Assembly: GCF_019801145.1 (NCBI RefSeq)
Contig: NZ_JAHVJQ010000004.1
Location: 1-64,000 of the forward strand
DNA from: Leisingera aquaemixtae
GTDB taxonomy: Bacteria > Pseudomonadota > Alphaproteobacteria > Rhodobacterales > Rhodobacteraceae
DNA length: 64,000 nt
Direction: 5' to 3'
The notes below the pieces were generated by a model that saw only the letters and a list, made by a program, of their open reading frames with translations, ran no database searches and had not been told where the DNA came from. The translations under genes were made by a program, and so were the position numbers. The stretch's first letter is position 1. The number at the start of each line of letters is the position of its first letter. Shown here piece by piece: positions 36,191 through 44,612 of this stretch.

Positions 36191-36760
36191 TTACATGTCC
36201 AGGCCATTCTCCCGGCCGAAATCACTGTAACTTGTGTCGCTGCGGCACTCCTCCAGCATATCTTCGTCCACGGCCTTGGGGTCCATGTGGTATTCAGTGA
36301 TGCCGGTTCCCTCCACAAAGCGGTTTGCCAGGCTGAAGACCCCGCAGACCTGGATCGCATCAAACAGCGCGCTTTCGCTCCAGCCTGCCGCATAAACCGC
36401 ATTGGCATCCCCTTCGGTCATGCGGGACGGCGTCAGGGTGAGCTTGCGGACATAGGCAAGGACAGGCTTAAGTTTCGACTCAACCGGCGCCGTTTCCAGA
36501 TCCTTCATCAGGGTGTCAATGGTTTCCGGCGCCACCCCATAGGCCCTTGCAAAGATCATGTGCGCACCATGGCAGAACGCACAGGCGTTCAGCCCCGAAA
36601 CATAGGCCCCGATCAATTCCCGCTCTGCAACGGAGAGATCGCTATTCCCCCGCATCACTTGGTTGGTATATTCCGCCAGCGGTGCAAGCTTCTCCGGGAA
36701 GGCGCGGTAGACACTGCCTAACGTGGCGTCTTCGGGCAGGGACGGGAACAAGCGCTTCAT
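36191..36760 (-). CDS. AhpD-like / carboxymuconolactone decarboxylase family (peroxidase-related) protein
   Basis: The 189-residue helical protein has the AhpD-type active-site motif CAFCHGAHM within VSGLNACAFCHGAH, with a glutamate ahead (ERELIGAYVSG), as in peroxidase-related alkylhydroperoxidases. Such proteins reduce peroxides through the vicinal cysteines; some have unknown substrates. The gene stands alone between a terminator and a VOC-family gene. Confidence 0.82.
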   Translation of the reverse strand: MKRLFPSLPEDATLGSVYRAFPEKLAPLAEYTNQVMRGNSDLSVAERELIGAYVSGLNACAFCHGAHMIFARAYGVAPETIDTLMKDLETAPVESKLKPVLAYVRKLTLTPSRMTEGDANAVYAAGWSESALFDAIQVCGVFSLANRFVEGTGITEYHMDPKAVDEDMLEECRSDTSYSDFGRENGLDM

Positions 36761-36904
36761 CTTCGGACCTCCAAAGGGCAGCCAGGACTACAGCCCAGTC
36801 TGCCTGTTGATGGAAGCCTGAACAAGCCGCAGACACCTGCGCGGAGATTGCGCACCGGTTCCCAGTTTGGCGTGAAATGTATTCAGGTGCCGGGTGCAGC
36901 AGCG

Positions 36905-37321
36905 CTATCCGTCCCGCCCCGGTTCGTTCGGATCGCTGGAGAACAGCGCGATCTTGTTGCCCTGCGGGTCGCGCAGGTAGCCGACATAGAAGCGGGGCCC
37001 GTAGGAGGCGCGGAAGCCCGGCTGGCCCTCGTCAGAGCCGCCTGCGGCAAGGGCGGCGGCGTGCAGGTCGCGCACCTGTTTTTGATTGCGCGCCTGAAAT
37101 GCAACCATAGACCCGTTTCCAGCCGAGGCCGGGCGCCCGTCGAAGGTTGGCTTGACGTAGAAATCAGGCAGAACGGGAGACTGGCCCGGCGCAACGGGCA
37201 GCGCGTAACTCAGCCCCGCCGGCCCTTCCTCCAGCTCGTAGCCAAGGGCCGGCAGAAGCGCGGAATAGAACCGTTTCGCGCGCGCAATGTCATCAGCACC
37301 GACGGTGACATAGGCAATCAT
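36905..37321 (-). CDS. VOC superfamily (glyoxalase/bleomycin-resistance-like) protein
   Basis: This 138-residue protein has the paired beta-alpha-beta-beta-beta units of the VOC fold, with YVTVGADDIARAKRFYSALLPALGYEL at the start and YVGYLRDPQGNKIALFSS at the end. The frame is open to 37387, but ATG 37321 starts the conserved MIAYVTVG. Members bind a metal and act on varied small molecules; the substrate is unknown. Confidence 0.82.
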   Translation of the reverse strand: MIAYVTVGADDIARAKRFYSALLPALGYELEEGPAGLSYALPVAPGQSPVLPDFYVKPTFDGRPASAGNGSMVAFQARNQKQVRDLHAAALAAGGSDEGQPGFRASYGPRFYVGYLRDPQGNKIALFSSDPNEPGRDG

Positions 37322-37537
37322 GCTGCGTGTTCCACTTTGGCAGTTTGGATATAGCTGCAAGCTTACTGAATTGCGGACGGCCAACAACTGCTCACTTCAT
37401 CCGGTGCTGCCCTTTCGAAAGCGGCAACCCGCAGAGGCGTGCGCATAACCTTATGGAACCGGATGGCCAGCCTGCGGGCCGGTTTCTGATTCGCCGGGGC
37501 TGCAGTATCCTGCAGGGAGTTGTGAAGGAGATGTCCA

Positions 37538-38053
37538 ATGCTTGATATCGATCCGGTCCGCAGCAAGGCGCAGGCAGATGAGGTTTATGAGCTGGCCTAT
37601 GAATTTACCGATTGGCTGCGCGGGCGCTACCCGGAGATGGCGAAGGAGATCGACGTCTATCTAAGGCACCAGAAGTTCGACGAGCAAATCCGCGAGGTCC
37701 TCATCCACTTCACCCCGCCCAAAGGCGAGTGCCTGCTGGCGCGTCAGGACGGGCGGCCGATCGGTATCCTCATGCTCAAGGATCTGGGCGGGGGCGTTTG
37801 CGAGATGAACAGGATGTTTGTGCGCCCAAGCGCCCGGGGCCTGGGAGCGGGCCGGGCGCTCGTCGAAGAGCTGAAGCGGCGCGCCCGGGACATGGGGTTC
37901 CGGACAATGACGCTGAGCGCGTTACCGCGCCACCACGAGGCCTTGTCCCTGTACCGGTCCTGCGGATTCAAGCCGGATGACCGTAAGCGCGATGCGGGAA
38001 ACTCTGACAATGCGGTGCTCATGGCAATTGATCTGGGCACGGAAAGCGAATGA
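37538..38053 (+). CDS. GNAT family N-acetyltransferase
   Basis: The 171-residue protein has the GNAT acetyl-CoA pyrophosphate loop in RGLGAGRALVEELKRRARDMG preceded by the strand CEMNRMFVRPSA, and the closing ALSLYRSCGFKPDD. AAGGAG lies upstream of the ATG. It acetylates an amino group of an unknown small molecule or protein. It is followed, after 114 bases, by a methyltransferase gene. Confidence 0.85.
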   Translation: MLDIDPVRSKAQADEVYELAYEFTDWLRGRYPEMAKEIDVYLRHQKFDEQIREVLIHFTPPKGECLLARQDGRPIGILMLKDLGGGVCEMNRMFVRPSARGLGAGRALVEELKRRARDMGFRTMTLSALPRHHEALSLYRSCGFKPDDRKRDAGNSDNAVLMAIDLGTESE

Positions 38054-38167
38054 CCCCGGCAGTTCGGTCCGCCGGTTGTGCCAAGTGATCCGCAGCCCCT
38101 GTTGACGGCGCCTGCCCGCCGCTTCACTGTCCCGGGCTTGAGACACCGAAACAGGGCACGCAGGCAA

Positions 38168-38770
38168 ATGAGCGACGACTGGGACGACTACGCGGACGGA
38201 TGGGACGGCAACAGCGATGTCCGGCATTATGCCACGCGGGCCTTTGCCGCGCTGGATGGTTTGGCCGGCGTCACCGGCGGCGGCTGGCAGGACAAGCGGG
38301 TGCTCGATTTCGGTTGCGGCACCGGGCTGTTGAGCGAAAAGCTGGCGCCGCATGTGCGGGAGGTGGCGGCCGTTGACACCTCGGAGCGGATGATCGCGGT
38401 GCTGGAGGAGAAGGCACTGCCCAATGTCAGGGCTCTTTGCACGGATGTTCTGGACAGCGGCGCAAGGGAGGCCGCGGGCGGGCTCGCCGGCTTTGACCTG
38501 ATCTGCGCCTCCTCCGTCTGCAGTTTCCTGCCGGACTACCGCGGTGCCGCGGCGGTGCTGGCGGGGCTTCTGAACAGCGGCGGCATGTTCGTGCAGTGGG
38601 ACTGGCTGGCCTCCGGCGAAGGTGCCTCCGGGCTGACGCTGCAGCAAGTTCGGGATGCGCTGCGGGCTGCGGGCCTCGGCTCGATCCGTGCCGAACAGGC
38701 CTTTGAGATGGGCAGCGGCGGCCAGGGGATGCCGGTGCTGATGGGATCGGGGATCCGCGCCCCGGATTAA
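38168..38770 (+). CDS. Class I SAM-dependent methyltransferase
   Basis: This 200-residue methyltransferase has motif I VLDFGCGTGLLSEKLAPH, the acidic residue ending motif II in VAAVDTSERMI, and the motif IV-like FDLICASSVCSFLPD. The frame extends to 38078, but ATG 38168 starts the conserved SDDWDDYADGWDGNSDVRHYATRAF. That opening is typical of a methyltransferase subgroup of unknown substrate. The ribosome site is weak. Confidence 0.82.
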   Translation: MSDDWDDYADGWDGNSDVRHYATRAFAALDGLAGVTGGGWQDKRVLDFGCGTGLLSEKLAPHVREVAAVDTSERMIAVLEEKALPNVRALCTDVLDSGAREAAGGLAGFDLICASSVCSFLPDYRGAAAVLAGLLNSGGMFVQWDWLASGEGASGLTLQQVRDALRAAGLGSIRAEQAFEMGSGGQGMPVLMGSGIRAPD

Positions 38771-38862
38771 GCCGCAGCGCGGGATAAAGGAATACCCCGG
38801 AGCAAGCAGCCGGACCGCTCCCGCCCGTCCCATTGCGGATCTGAAATCCGAAGGGTCCGGTT

Positions 38863-38903
38863 GGGCCAGGCAGGCCGCGCCGCAGGCGCGGCCTGCCTGG
38901 CCC
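38863..38903. repeat. Perfect 19-bp hairpin between convergent genes
   Basis: GGCCAGGCAGGCCGCGCC (38864-38881) is exactly complementary to 38885-38902, with one more G-C pair outside, around a GCA loop. A further GCGCGC-AG-CGCGCG dyad follows. There is no T-run. It lies between a methyltransferase (+) and an azoreductase (-) that converge. Confidence 0.6.
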
Positions 38904-38933
38904 CGTGGCGGCGCGCAGCGCGCGGCGCAACCC

Positions 38934-39557
38934 TCAGGAGGCCAGCTTTTCCGCTTCGGCGGCAGCGGCCTGGAAACCGGCTTCCGGATCTGCCGTCAGC
39001 AGCGTCGGCTGAAAGCGGAGTTCCGCGATGTCCTCCACACCGGCCTGGTTCAGCCAGAACTTCAGATAGGCTGACTGGTGGTCGACGCCGAAGGCGGGCG
39101 ACGGCTTGTCCGGCCCATAGGCGCCGCTGGTCAGCGCCAGCACCGCCTTCTTGCCCTCCAGCAGGCCGAAATAGCCTGTTTCAGGATCAAGCCCCCACAG
39201 CAGGCCGGGCTGATGGATCAGGTCAATATACTGCTTGAGCTTGTAGGGGATGCTGCCGTTCCACATCGGCGCTGCGATCAGATAGATGTCGGCGGCGGTG
39301 AACCGGCTGGCCAGGCTGGTGATTTCGTCCCAGGCCGTCCTTTGAGGTGCGTCATTGTCCTGGCCGGTGATGACATTCATCTTGGCGGCAACCTTGTCCC
39401 CGTCAAAGTCCGGCAGCGCCGCGGTGGCCAAGTCCAGTTCGTCAACCTCGATCCGGCTGTCGGTTGCCTGCAGCCTGGCAAGATAGGCGCTGGCCAGCGC
39501 GCTGGATTTTGACTGGCCGCCGCGGGGCGATGCCTTGATAAACAGCAGTTTGGTCAT
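38934..39557 (-). CDS. azoR: FMN-dependent NADH-azoreductase
   Basis: The 207-residue flavodoxin-fold protein has the AzoR start KLLFIKASPRGGQSKSSALA and the FMN-contact segment APMWNGSIPYKLKQYIDLIHQPG, plus LALTSGAYG. It reduces quinones and azo compounds with NADH. The frame is open to 39833, but ATG 39557 is the conserved start, with AGGA upstream. It is divergent from a LysR-family gene, which likely controls it. Confidence 0.9.
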   Translation of the reverse strand: MTKLLFIKASPRGGQSKSSALASAYLARLQATDSRIEVDELDLATAALPDFDGDKVAAKMNVITGQDNDAPQRTAWDEITSLASRFTAADIYLIAAPMWNGSIPYKLKQYIDLIHQPGLLWGLDPETGYFGLLEGKKAVLALTSGAYGPDKPSPAFGVDHQSAYLKFWLNQAGVEDIAELRFQPTLLTADPEAGFQAAAAEAEKLAS

Positions 39558-39669
39558 TTTCAGGATCTCCTGTCTGAAAAGATGCGTGGTCTCGCAGGAG
39601 CAACATGAGGATGCCTGGCCTTGGCGAAAATAGTTTGAAACGCAAAGGATTTGTGCGCACAGTGCAAAG

Positions 39670-40587
39670 ATGATCCAAGGGTCAAGCGCCAGTCTGTTTG
39701 TCCAGGTGGTCGAGGAGGGCAGCTTCTCGGCAGCGGCCCGCGTGCTGGGCGTGGCACCGTCATCGGTGGCGCGCCAGATCAGGCAGCTGGAGGACGGGCT
39801 GGGCACCCGGCTGTTCCAGCGCACCACCCGCAAGCAGAGCCTGTCCGAGGCCGGCGAGCTTTACTACCAGCACGCAAAACGCGCAGTGGAAGAGCTGGAG
39901 GCGGCCCGCGCGGCCATTTCCCGCCTGTCCGGAACGCCCTCCGGCGTGCTGACGGTCACGGCGGAGCCAGATCTGGCCACGGCGCTGATCGCGCCGCTGC
40001 TGCCCGGCTTCCTTGCAGACCATCCGGACATCAAGGTGAAGCTGCAGTTTTCCTCAGCGCTTGAGGATCTAGTGGAAGGAAGGATCGATGTGGCCATCCG
40101 CATGGGGCAGCTGAAGGATTCCAGCCTGATTGCCCGCAAGATCTTCGACAGCCGCTCGCAGCTCTATGCCAGCCCCGGGTACCTGGAGGCTCATGGCGCC
40201 CCGTCCCATCCCGCGGAGCTTGCCGGCCACCAGTGCCTCTCTTTCCGTCCGGACGCGCAAAAGGTGGTGTGGCGGTTTCAAACGCAGCAGGGGGAATGCG
40301 CTGTGCCGGTTGCAGGGAGGGTTCAGGCGAACGGGCTGGCCTTCCTGAAAAGCCTGGCTGTTTCCGGCTGCGGCATTGTGATGATCCCCGAATGGGCCGT
40401 TGCCCAGGAGCTTCGCAGCCGCATGCTGGTTCCGGTGCTGGCGGGCTTTGCTGCCATCCCGGCATCCACGCCGGTTTTTGCGGTTTATTCCGCGCGGCGC
40501 CATCTGGAGCCGAAGACCCGGGCCTTTGCCGGCCATCTGGCCAATGAGATGTCCGGCAGGCGGGCCGGGCAGCTCGGCAGCGGGTAG
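39670..40587 (+). CDS. LysR family transcriptional regulator (next to azoreductase)
   Basis: The 305-residue regulator has an N-terminal winged helix (about 5-63; FVQVVEEGSFSAAARVLGVAPSS and the RLFQRTTRKQSLSEAGELYY wing). A LysR substrate-binding fold follows (about 90-295). The CrgA-like subgroup often regulates an adjacent oxidoreductase. The 112-base gap to the azoreductase gene would hold shared operators; no single T-N11-A site stands out. Effector unknown. Confidence 0.9.
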   Translation: MIQGSSASLFVQVVEEGSFSAAARVLGVAPSSVARQIRQLEDGLGTRLFQRTTRKQSLSEAGELYYQHAKRAVEELEAARAAISRLSGTPSGVLTVTAEPDLATALIAPLLPGFLADHPDIKVKLQFSSALEDLVEGRIDVAIRMGQLKDSSLIARKIFDSRSQLYASPGYLEAHGAPSHPAELAGHQCLSFRPDAQKVVWRFQTQQGECAVPVAGRVQANGLAFLKSLAVSGCGIVMIPEWAVAQELRSRMLVPVLAGFAAIPASTPVFAVYSARRHLEPKTRAFAGHLANEMSGRRAGQLGSG

Positions 40588-40891
40588 CAATCACAGCTTG
40601 GCGTTGCCGTGCGTCCTTCCGTACGCCCCGCACGCAGGGCGTGTGAGGCCGTCCAGCCAGTCCGTTTCTGATGGAGGAATTTGGCCGGATTCTACCAAAA
40701 AACGGGAAATCCGCCAGAGGGAAAATCCCGCAAGTTTCCCTGCCGGAACAGGCGTTTACCTATTCTCATCTTGGAATGCATCCGGCTACTCTGACAGTCA
40801 TGGTCTAGGCGGTTGTCAGAATGCAGATGCGGGATGGGACCGCTGCGGAGCGGCTTCCGGGGCGCAGCTGCGGTGCCGGCCCGGGGGCGGG
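40588..40891. other. Intergenic region without a recognised feature
   Basis: This gap of 304 bases lies between the LysR gene and a small - strand frame. I see no gene, repeat or strong terminator in it. Short dyads such as GACAG...CTGTC are too weak to call. Confidence 0.5.
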
Positions 40892-41080
40892 TCACTTGCG
40901 GCTGTGCTGCTGGCGGTCATAGCTGTCCAGGGCAACGCTGATCCAGCGCATCGCTGCGGCCAGCGCAGCCTCTGCCGTCTCCCGCACCGCGGGGTCGCAG
41001 CCGGCGGCAAAGTAAGCCTCCTTGAGGCGGTCAAGGTCGGTGGCGGCCTTCTCGAAATCTGCGGGTACGAACTGGCGCAT
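40892..41080 (-). CDS. Small hypothetical protein (62 residues)
   Basis: The frame from ATG 41080 encodes MRQFVPADFEKAATDLDRLKEAYFAAGCDPAVRETAEAALAAA-type helical sequence, ending in a basic tail (RQQHSRK). Amphipathic helices and codon use look real, but no ribosome site is obvious and I recognise no family. It is divergent from the LytTR membrane protein gene. It could be a spurious frame. Confidence 0.4.
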   Translation of the reverse strand: MRQFVPADFEKAATDLDRLKEAYFAAGCDPAVRETAEAALAAAMRWISVALDSYDRQQHSRK

Positions 41081-41225
41081 TCTGCATCTGCCATTGATAG
41101 GGAAAGGAAGTGACGAAGGCGAACGGGTGAGCGCGGAGACAGCTTCCTTTGTGCGGCAAAACAAGGAAAGAAGCCGTCTCCGGCCACTCATCAACAGATA
41201 ACCTGATAACGAGGGGCTGATAGGT

Positions 41226-42155
41226 TTGGGGAATATCCGGGACAACCTGCAAAGCCGCGAAATGCAGCTGTTTGACATGTTCGGTGAGCCGCCGCAGTTC
41301 ACGATACATGAAATGACGCTGGTTTTACGCAGCGGAGTGTTTCTGAAATACGCTGCAGCGGTGGCCGTTCTGCTGACGGCGTTCGACACGCATGGTTACC
41401 GGGAGGCGGGGATGCCGCTGACCGCCAACATGCTGCTTTGGGCGGTCTGCGTTGCAGGGTTCGTCGCTGTTTATGTTGCGGTGCTGCTGGGCTGGTTTGC
41501 GCTGGCGCCGGGCGGCCAGCAGGTGCGGATGCTGCGGCTCGTGCCGAACGTGACTGCCATGGCCACTGTTTCGCTTGTGGTTGTCGCCATCGCCGCCTTC
41601 TTTACCGGACAAGAGTTCGGCTGGCGGGTGGTATTGCAGCGTCTGCCTTACAACATGGTTCTCAGTTACACTTTCGAGACCCTGATGTTCGTGTTCATCC
41701 TGCCGCAAGCCGATGCGGCGCTGGGGCTGGGCCTGTACCGGCAGCAGATTGCAAACCGAGCGGCGCCCGCGGAAGGGCCGCCTGGGCAGGAAGCGGCATT
41801 GCCGCAGGCTGAGGGGCCGAATGGCACCGCCGTCGTCGTGCTGGGCGGGCAGGCGTTCAAGCTGGATCGACTGCGCTATGTGAAGTCGGAGGAGCACTAC
41901 CTGCGGATCTCTGCCGGGGACAGCGAACTGACGCTGCGCGGGCGGCTGGCCGATCTGCTGGCCCAGGTGCCGCAGGAGGCGGGTCTGCAGCCGCACCGCT
42001 CCTGGTGGGTGGCACGTGATGCGGTTGCGGGGCTGAAGCGGGGCGGCCAGAGCGATTTGCTGCTGCTGGCGGACGGCTGCGAGGTTCCTGTGGCCCGCGG
42101 GCGGCGCACGCATGTGCGGGAGACCGTGGAGGGCTGGCAGGCCGGCACGGAATGA
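41226..42155 (+). CDS. Membrane protein with C-terminal LytTR DNA-binding domain
   Basis: The 309-residue protein has four hydrophobic segments (about 38-54, 69-93, 108-127, 139-160) followed by a linker and a LytTR domain (about 205-300) with LDRLRYVKSEEHYLRISAG, TLRGRLADLL, LQPHRSWWVARDAVAGLKR. Such membrane-bound LytTR regulators act without a separate kinase. The start is uncertain: TTG at 41226 has GAGGGG upstream; ATG at 41262 has none. The TTG was kept. No target gene is evident beside it. Confidence 0.8.
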   Translation: MGNIRDNLQSREMQLFDMFGEPPQFTIHEMTLVLRSGVFLKYAAAVAVLLTAFDTHGYREAGMPLTANMLLWAVCVAGFVAVYVAVLLGWFALAPGGQQVRMLRLVPNVTAMATVSLVVVAIAAFFTGQEFGWRVVLQRLPYNMVLSYTFETLMFVFILPQADAALGLGLYRQQIANRAAPAEGPPGQEAALPQAEGPNGTAVVVLGGQAFKLDRLRYVKSEEHYLRISAGDSELTLRGRLADLLAQVPQEAGLQPHRSWWVARDAVAGLKRGGQSDLLLLADGCEVPVARGRRTHVRETVEGWQAGTE

Positions 42156-42171
42156 AACTGTGCTGACGGAA

Positions 42172-42203
42172 ACACCCCGCCCGGGACCGGCCCGGCGGGG
42201 TGT
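42172..42203. terminator. Terminator hairpin between convergent LytTR and HD-domain genes
   Basis: ACACCCCGCC (42172-42181) pairs with GGCGGGGTGT (42194-42203), a perfect 10-bp stem with a 12-base loop. It is followed by a pyrimidine-rich tail (CTGTCTCTT). It may serve both genes. Confidence 0.65.
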
Positions 42204-42235
42204 CTGTCTCTTCGGGCCTGGCCTTGAGTGCGGCT

Positions 42236-42838
42236 TTACTCCGCGGGCTGCTCCTCAGCGGTCTCGGCCAGTTCCATATGGCCCCAGCCGCGCGACAGCA
42301 CCCTGCGCAGGATCGGCTCGAAGAACTCCAAGGGCTTCGTCGGATAGTCCGGGTCAAAGGCGCATTGGTCGTATTTTTCGCAGAAATAGCGGCAATCCTC
42401 CCAATAGGGGCTATCGCGGTATTTGTCGCGCGCGTTGCGGTCGCCGCCGAAATGGTGGTTGTAGTAGAAGCCCTGGAACACGCAGTGATGTTTGAGGATC
42501 CAGTAGGTCTTCTCGCTGACATAGGGCTTCATCATCGCCGCTGACAGCTCGCCGTGGTTGTAGGGAGACAGGATGTCGCCGACGTCATGCACCAGGGCTG
42601 CCACGATGATCTCGTCATCGGCCCCGTCCTCCCACGCGCGGGTCGCAGCCTGCAGGCTGTGCTGGTAGCGGTTCACCGGATAGGGGGTCCAGTCCTCGTC
42701 CAGCGAGCGGATCGCGTCGAGAATCCGCTCCGGCAGGGCGGCGTTGTATTCCTCTTCGTATTTCTCCACCGCGGCCCAGTCCTCGGGGGTGGCTTCGGTG
42801 AAGCTGGTCCAGGTTGGCTTGTGGCTTTTGTCCAGCAT
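42236..42838 (-). CDS. HD-domain metalloprotein, possible mixed-valent di-iron oxygenase (PhnZ/TmpB/MIOX-like)
   Basis: The 200-residue protein has an HD core: H60 in NRYQHSLQAA, H84-D85 in AALVHDVGD, H95 in PYNHGELS, H117/H118 in LKHHCVFQGFYY, and D157 in KYDQCAFDPDY. Four histidines and two aspartates in the order H-HD-H-H-D match two-metal HD oxygenases such as PhnZ and TmpB as well as some phosphohydrolases. The gap from H60 to H84 equals that in PhnZ as I recall it. Substrate unknown. A divergent LysR gene lies 99 bases away and is the likely regulator. Confidence 0.75.
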   Translation of the reverse strand: MLDKSHKPTWTSFTEATPEDWAAVEKYEEEYNAALPERILDAIRSLDEDWTPYPVNRYQHSLQAATRAWEDGADDEIIVAALVHDVGDILSPYNHGELSAAMMKPYVSEKTYWILKHHCVFQGFYYNHHFGGDRNARDKYRDSPYWEDCRYFCEKYDQCAFDPDYPTKPLEFFEPILRRVLSRGWGHMELAETAEEQPAE

Positions 42839-42937
42839 GGCGCGTGTCCTTTGGTTGATCTGTTTTCAGGGTAGCGAATCCCCGCTGAGCAGGAAAACGA
42901 ATTGATTTGCTCAAGCTGAAAGGAAATACTGATCACC

Positions 42938-43786
42938 ATGCAGATCAGCGCGTTCAAAACCTTTCTGGCGATTGAGGCAGCAGGCAGCTTTCACGGTGCG
43001 GCGCGGGCCTTGAACGTGACGCAGACCGCGGTCAGCGCCCGGATCAAGGCGCTGGAGGAGGCGCTGGGCACGCCGCTGTTCGAACGCGGCCCCGGCGGCA
43101 CACGGCTGAGCGAGGCGGGGCGGCAGTTCATGCCTTATGCCGAGCAGATGATGCGGACGTGGGAGTTTGTCTCCGGCGATCTCAAGGCAAGCCTGGCGGG
43201 GCGGGTGCCGCTGCGGCTGGGGGCGCAGCTGTCAGTCTGGGATCCGCTCTTGGTCGATGTGGCGGTCTGGCTGGAGGAGGTGCAGGGCACGGTGCCCTTC
43301 ACGCTGAACTACGACCATGCGATGAACATGGGCGAGGCGGTTGCGCGCCGTCTGCTGGACGTGGCGATCGTGAACGAGGTTCCGGCGGGCACCCGGCTGG
43401 CGGCGGAGGAGCTGCCGCCGGAGCGGCTGGTGCTGGTGGCAGATCATCCCTTGCGGCTGGGGCAGGATGCGCTGCCCTTGTTCATCAACCTGGAATTCGG
43501 CGCCGAGTATGACGCGCAGTTGCACGATGTGCTACCCGCCCGCAGCCGCCAGCATATCGTGCTGGGCAATGCGCTGATGGGGCTGCGCTATCTGCAAAGG
43601 CGCGGCGGCATGGGCTATTTTCCGGCTTACATGGCGGCAGAGGCGCTGGCAGCGGGGTCACTGCACGCGGTGGAGGGGGCGCCGGATATCAGCCTCGGCT
43701 GCCGGGCGCTGTATCTGCCCGACAATCCGGCGCTCGAGCATATCCGCCAGGTGGTGCGGGGCCTGCAGGATGTACGGGGCGGATAG
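42938..43786 (+). CDS. LysR family transcriptional regulator (next to HD-domain gene)
   Basis: The 282-residue regulator has the LysR winged helix (about 3-62; FLAIEAAGSFHGAARALNVTQTAVSARIKALEE split over helix-turn-helix). The ligand-binding domain follows (about 88-280). AAAGGAAA serves as ribosome site. The gap to the divergent HD gene holds GTTTTC (42860) and GAAAAC (42893) as a dyad that may be part of an operator. Its likely target is the HD gene. Confidence 0.9.
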   Translation: MQISAFKTFLAIEAAGSFHGAARALNVTQTAVSARIKALEEALGTPLFERGPGGTRLSEAGRQFMPYAEQMMRTWEFVSGDLKASLAGRVPLRLGAQLSVWDPLLVDVAVWLEEVQGTVPFTLNYDHAMNMGEAVARRLLDVAIVNEVPAGTRLAAEELPPERLVLVADHPLRLGQDALPLFINLEFGAEYDAQLHDVLPARSRQHIVLGNALMGLRYLQRRGGMGYFPAYMAAEALAAGSLHAVEGAPDISLGCRALYLPDNPALEHIRQVVRGLQDVRGG

Positions 43787-43814
43787 GGCAGAGCTTTGCG
43801 CTGCCGCCGGCGCT

Positions 43815-44126
43815 TCAGCCTGTCGGTTCATCAAACCGGTCCATCGCCTGGGCGGCGCACATCATTGCCAGCGGCCCGGCGGCATCGATCGATTTCTGCA
43901 GCGCCGCGCAGAACTCGGCGCGGGTGGTCCCGCCTGCCGCCAGCTTTTCCGCTTGGGTGCTGATGCAACCGGGGCAGCCCAGGATGACAGCCAGTTCCAG
44001 CACCGCCAGCTCCACCGGCTTGGATGCGGTACTGCTGTCCGGCGCTGCGTCCGGCCCTGCGTCCGGCATTGTGCCGGCTGGGAATGGGCGGCTGGCGCCA
44101 GGCGCCTCGGGTTCACCATGAAACAT
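43815..44126 (-). CDS. Carboxymuconolactone decarboxylase/AhpD-like protein, degenerate active site
   Basis: The 103-residue protein has a 35-residue unstructured N-terminus rich in P, G and D, then a single AhpD-like helical repeat. The active-site motif is CPGCISTQA: both cysteines are kept, but the histidine of CxxCxxxH is replaced by Q. It is homologous to the next gene (matches in ATRAE/TTRAE, GP(L)AMM, KAME/QAMD). The start is ATG 44126 with AGGA upstream; a GTG one codon earlier is possible. An FNR-like box lies 64 bases upstream. Confidence 0.72.
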   Translation of the reverse strand: MFHGEPEAPGASRPFPAGTMPDAGPDAAPDSSTASKPVELAVLELAVILGCPGCISTQAEKLAAGGTTRAEFCAALQKSIDAAGPLAMMCAAQAMDRFDEPTG

Positions 44127-44189
44127 CACATGCGTGTCCTGCTTTACGTAAGGTCAGCATGAGCTGTAGCGAAGCCGGATGCGGCGGCC

Positions 44190-44203
44190 TTGATCCACGT
44201 CAG
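44190..44203. promoter_or_regulatory. FNR/Nnr-like box upstream of the first AhpD-like gene
   Basis: TTGATCCACGTCAG matches the TTGAT-N4-ATCAA consensus of FNR-type regulators in its left half and TCA of the right half. It lies 64 bases before the ATG at 44126. A near-identical box sits before the paralogous gene. Confidence 0.5.
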
Positions 44204-44276
44204 GCCGCTGCATTTTGTATGCAACCGGTGCCAGTTTGCGGCTGGCTGCTGTGCTGTAGAGAAGGGCGGCGGAAGA

Positions 44277-44612
44277 TCAGCGGGTCAGCTGGCCAAAGCA
44301 CTCCATCGCCTTGGTGGCATACATCATTGCCGGGCCGCCGCCCATCTGGATCGACATCGCCAGCACGTCGCCTACCTCGGCGCGGGTGGCGCCGGATCGG
44401 ACCAGCGCCTCCACATGCAACCCGATGCAATCCTCGCAGCGCAGCGCCACCGCGATGCCGAGGGCAACGAATTCCTTTTGCTTGAACTCCAGCACGCCGC
44501 CCTGTTTCACCGCCTTGCCAAGGGCGCCGAACGCCTGGGCGGTTTCCGGGATCGCGCCGTTCAGGTTGCGTAGGCCCTTGCGGGTTTCGTCTAGTTTTTC
44601 ATGCCAGTCCAT
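44277..44612 (-). CDS. Carboxymuconolactone decarboxylase/AhpD-like protein
   Basis: The 111-residue protein has the full CxxCxxxH motif (CEDCIGLHVEAL) after EFVALGIAVALR, as in small AhpD-like oxidoreductases, and ends GPAMMYATKAMECFGQLTR. The ATG at 44612 was chosen because GGAG lies 6 bases before it; an ATG at 44624 would add four residues but has no ribosome site. It is a tandem paralogue of the 43815 gene and may act in peroxide or disulphide chemistry. An FNR-like box lies about 64 bases upstream of this start. Confidence 0.8.
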   Translation of the reverse strand: MDWHEKLDETRKGLRNLNGAIPETAQAFGALGKAVKQGGVLEFKQKEFVALGIAVALRCEDCIGLHVEALVRSGATRAEVGDVLAMSIQMGGGPAMMYATKAMECFGQLTR

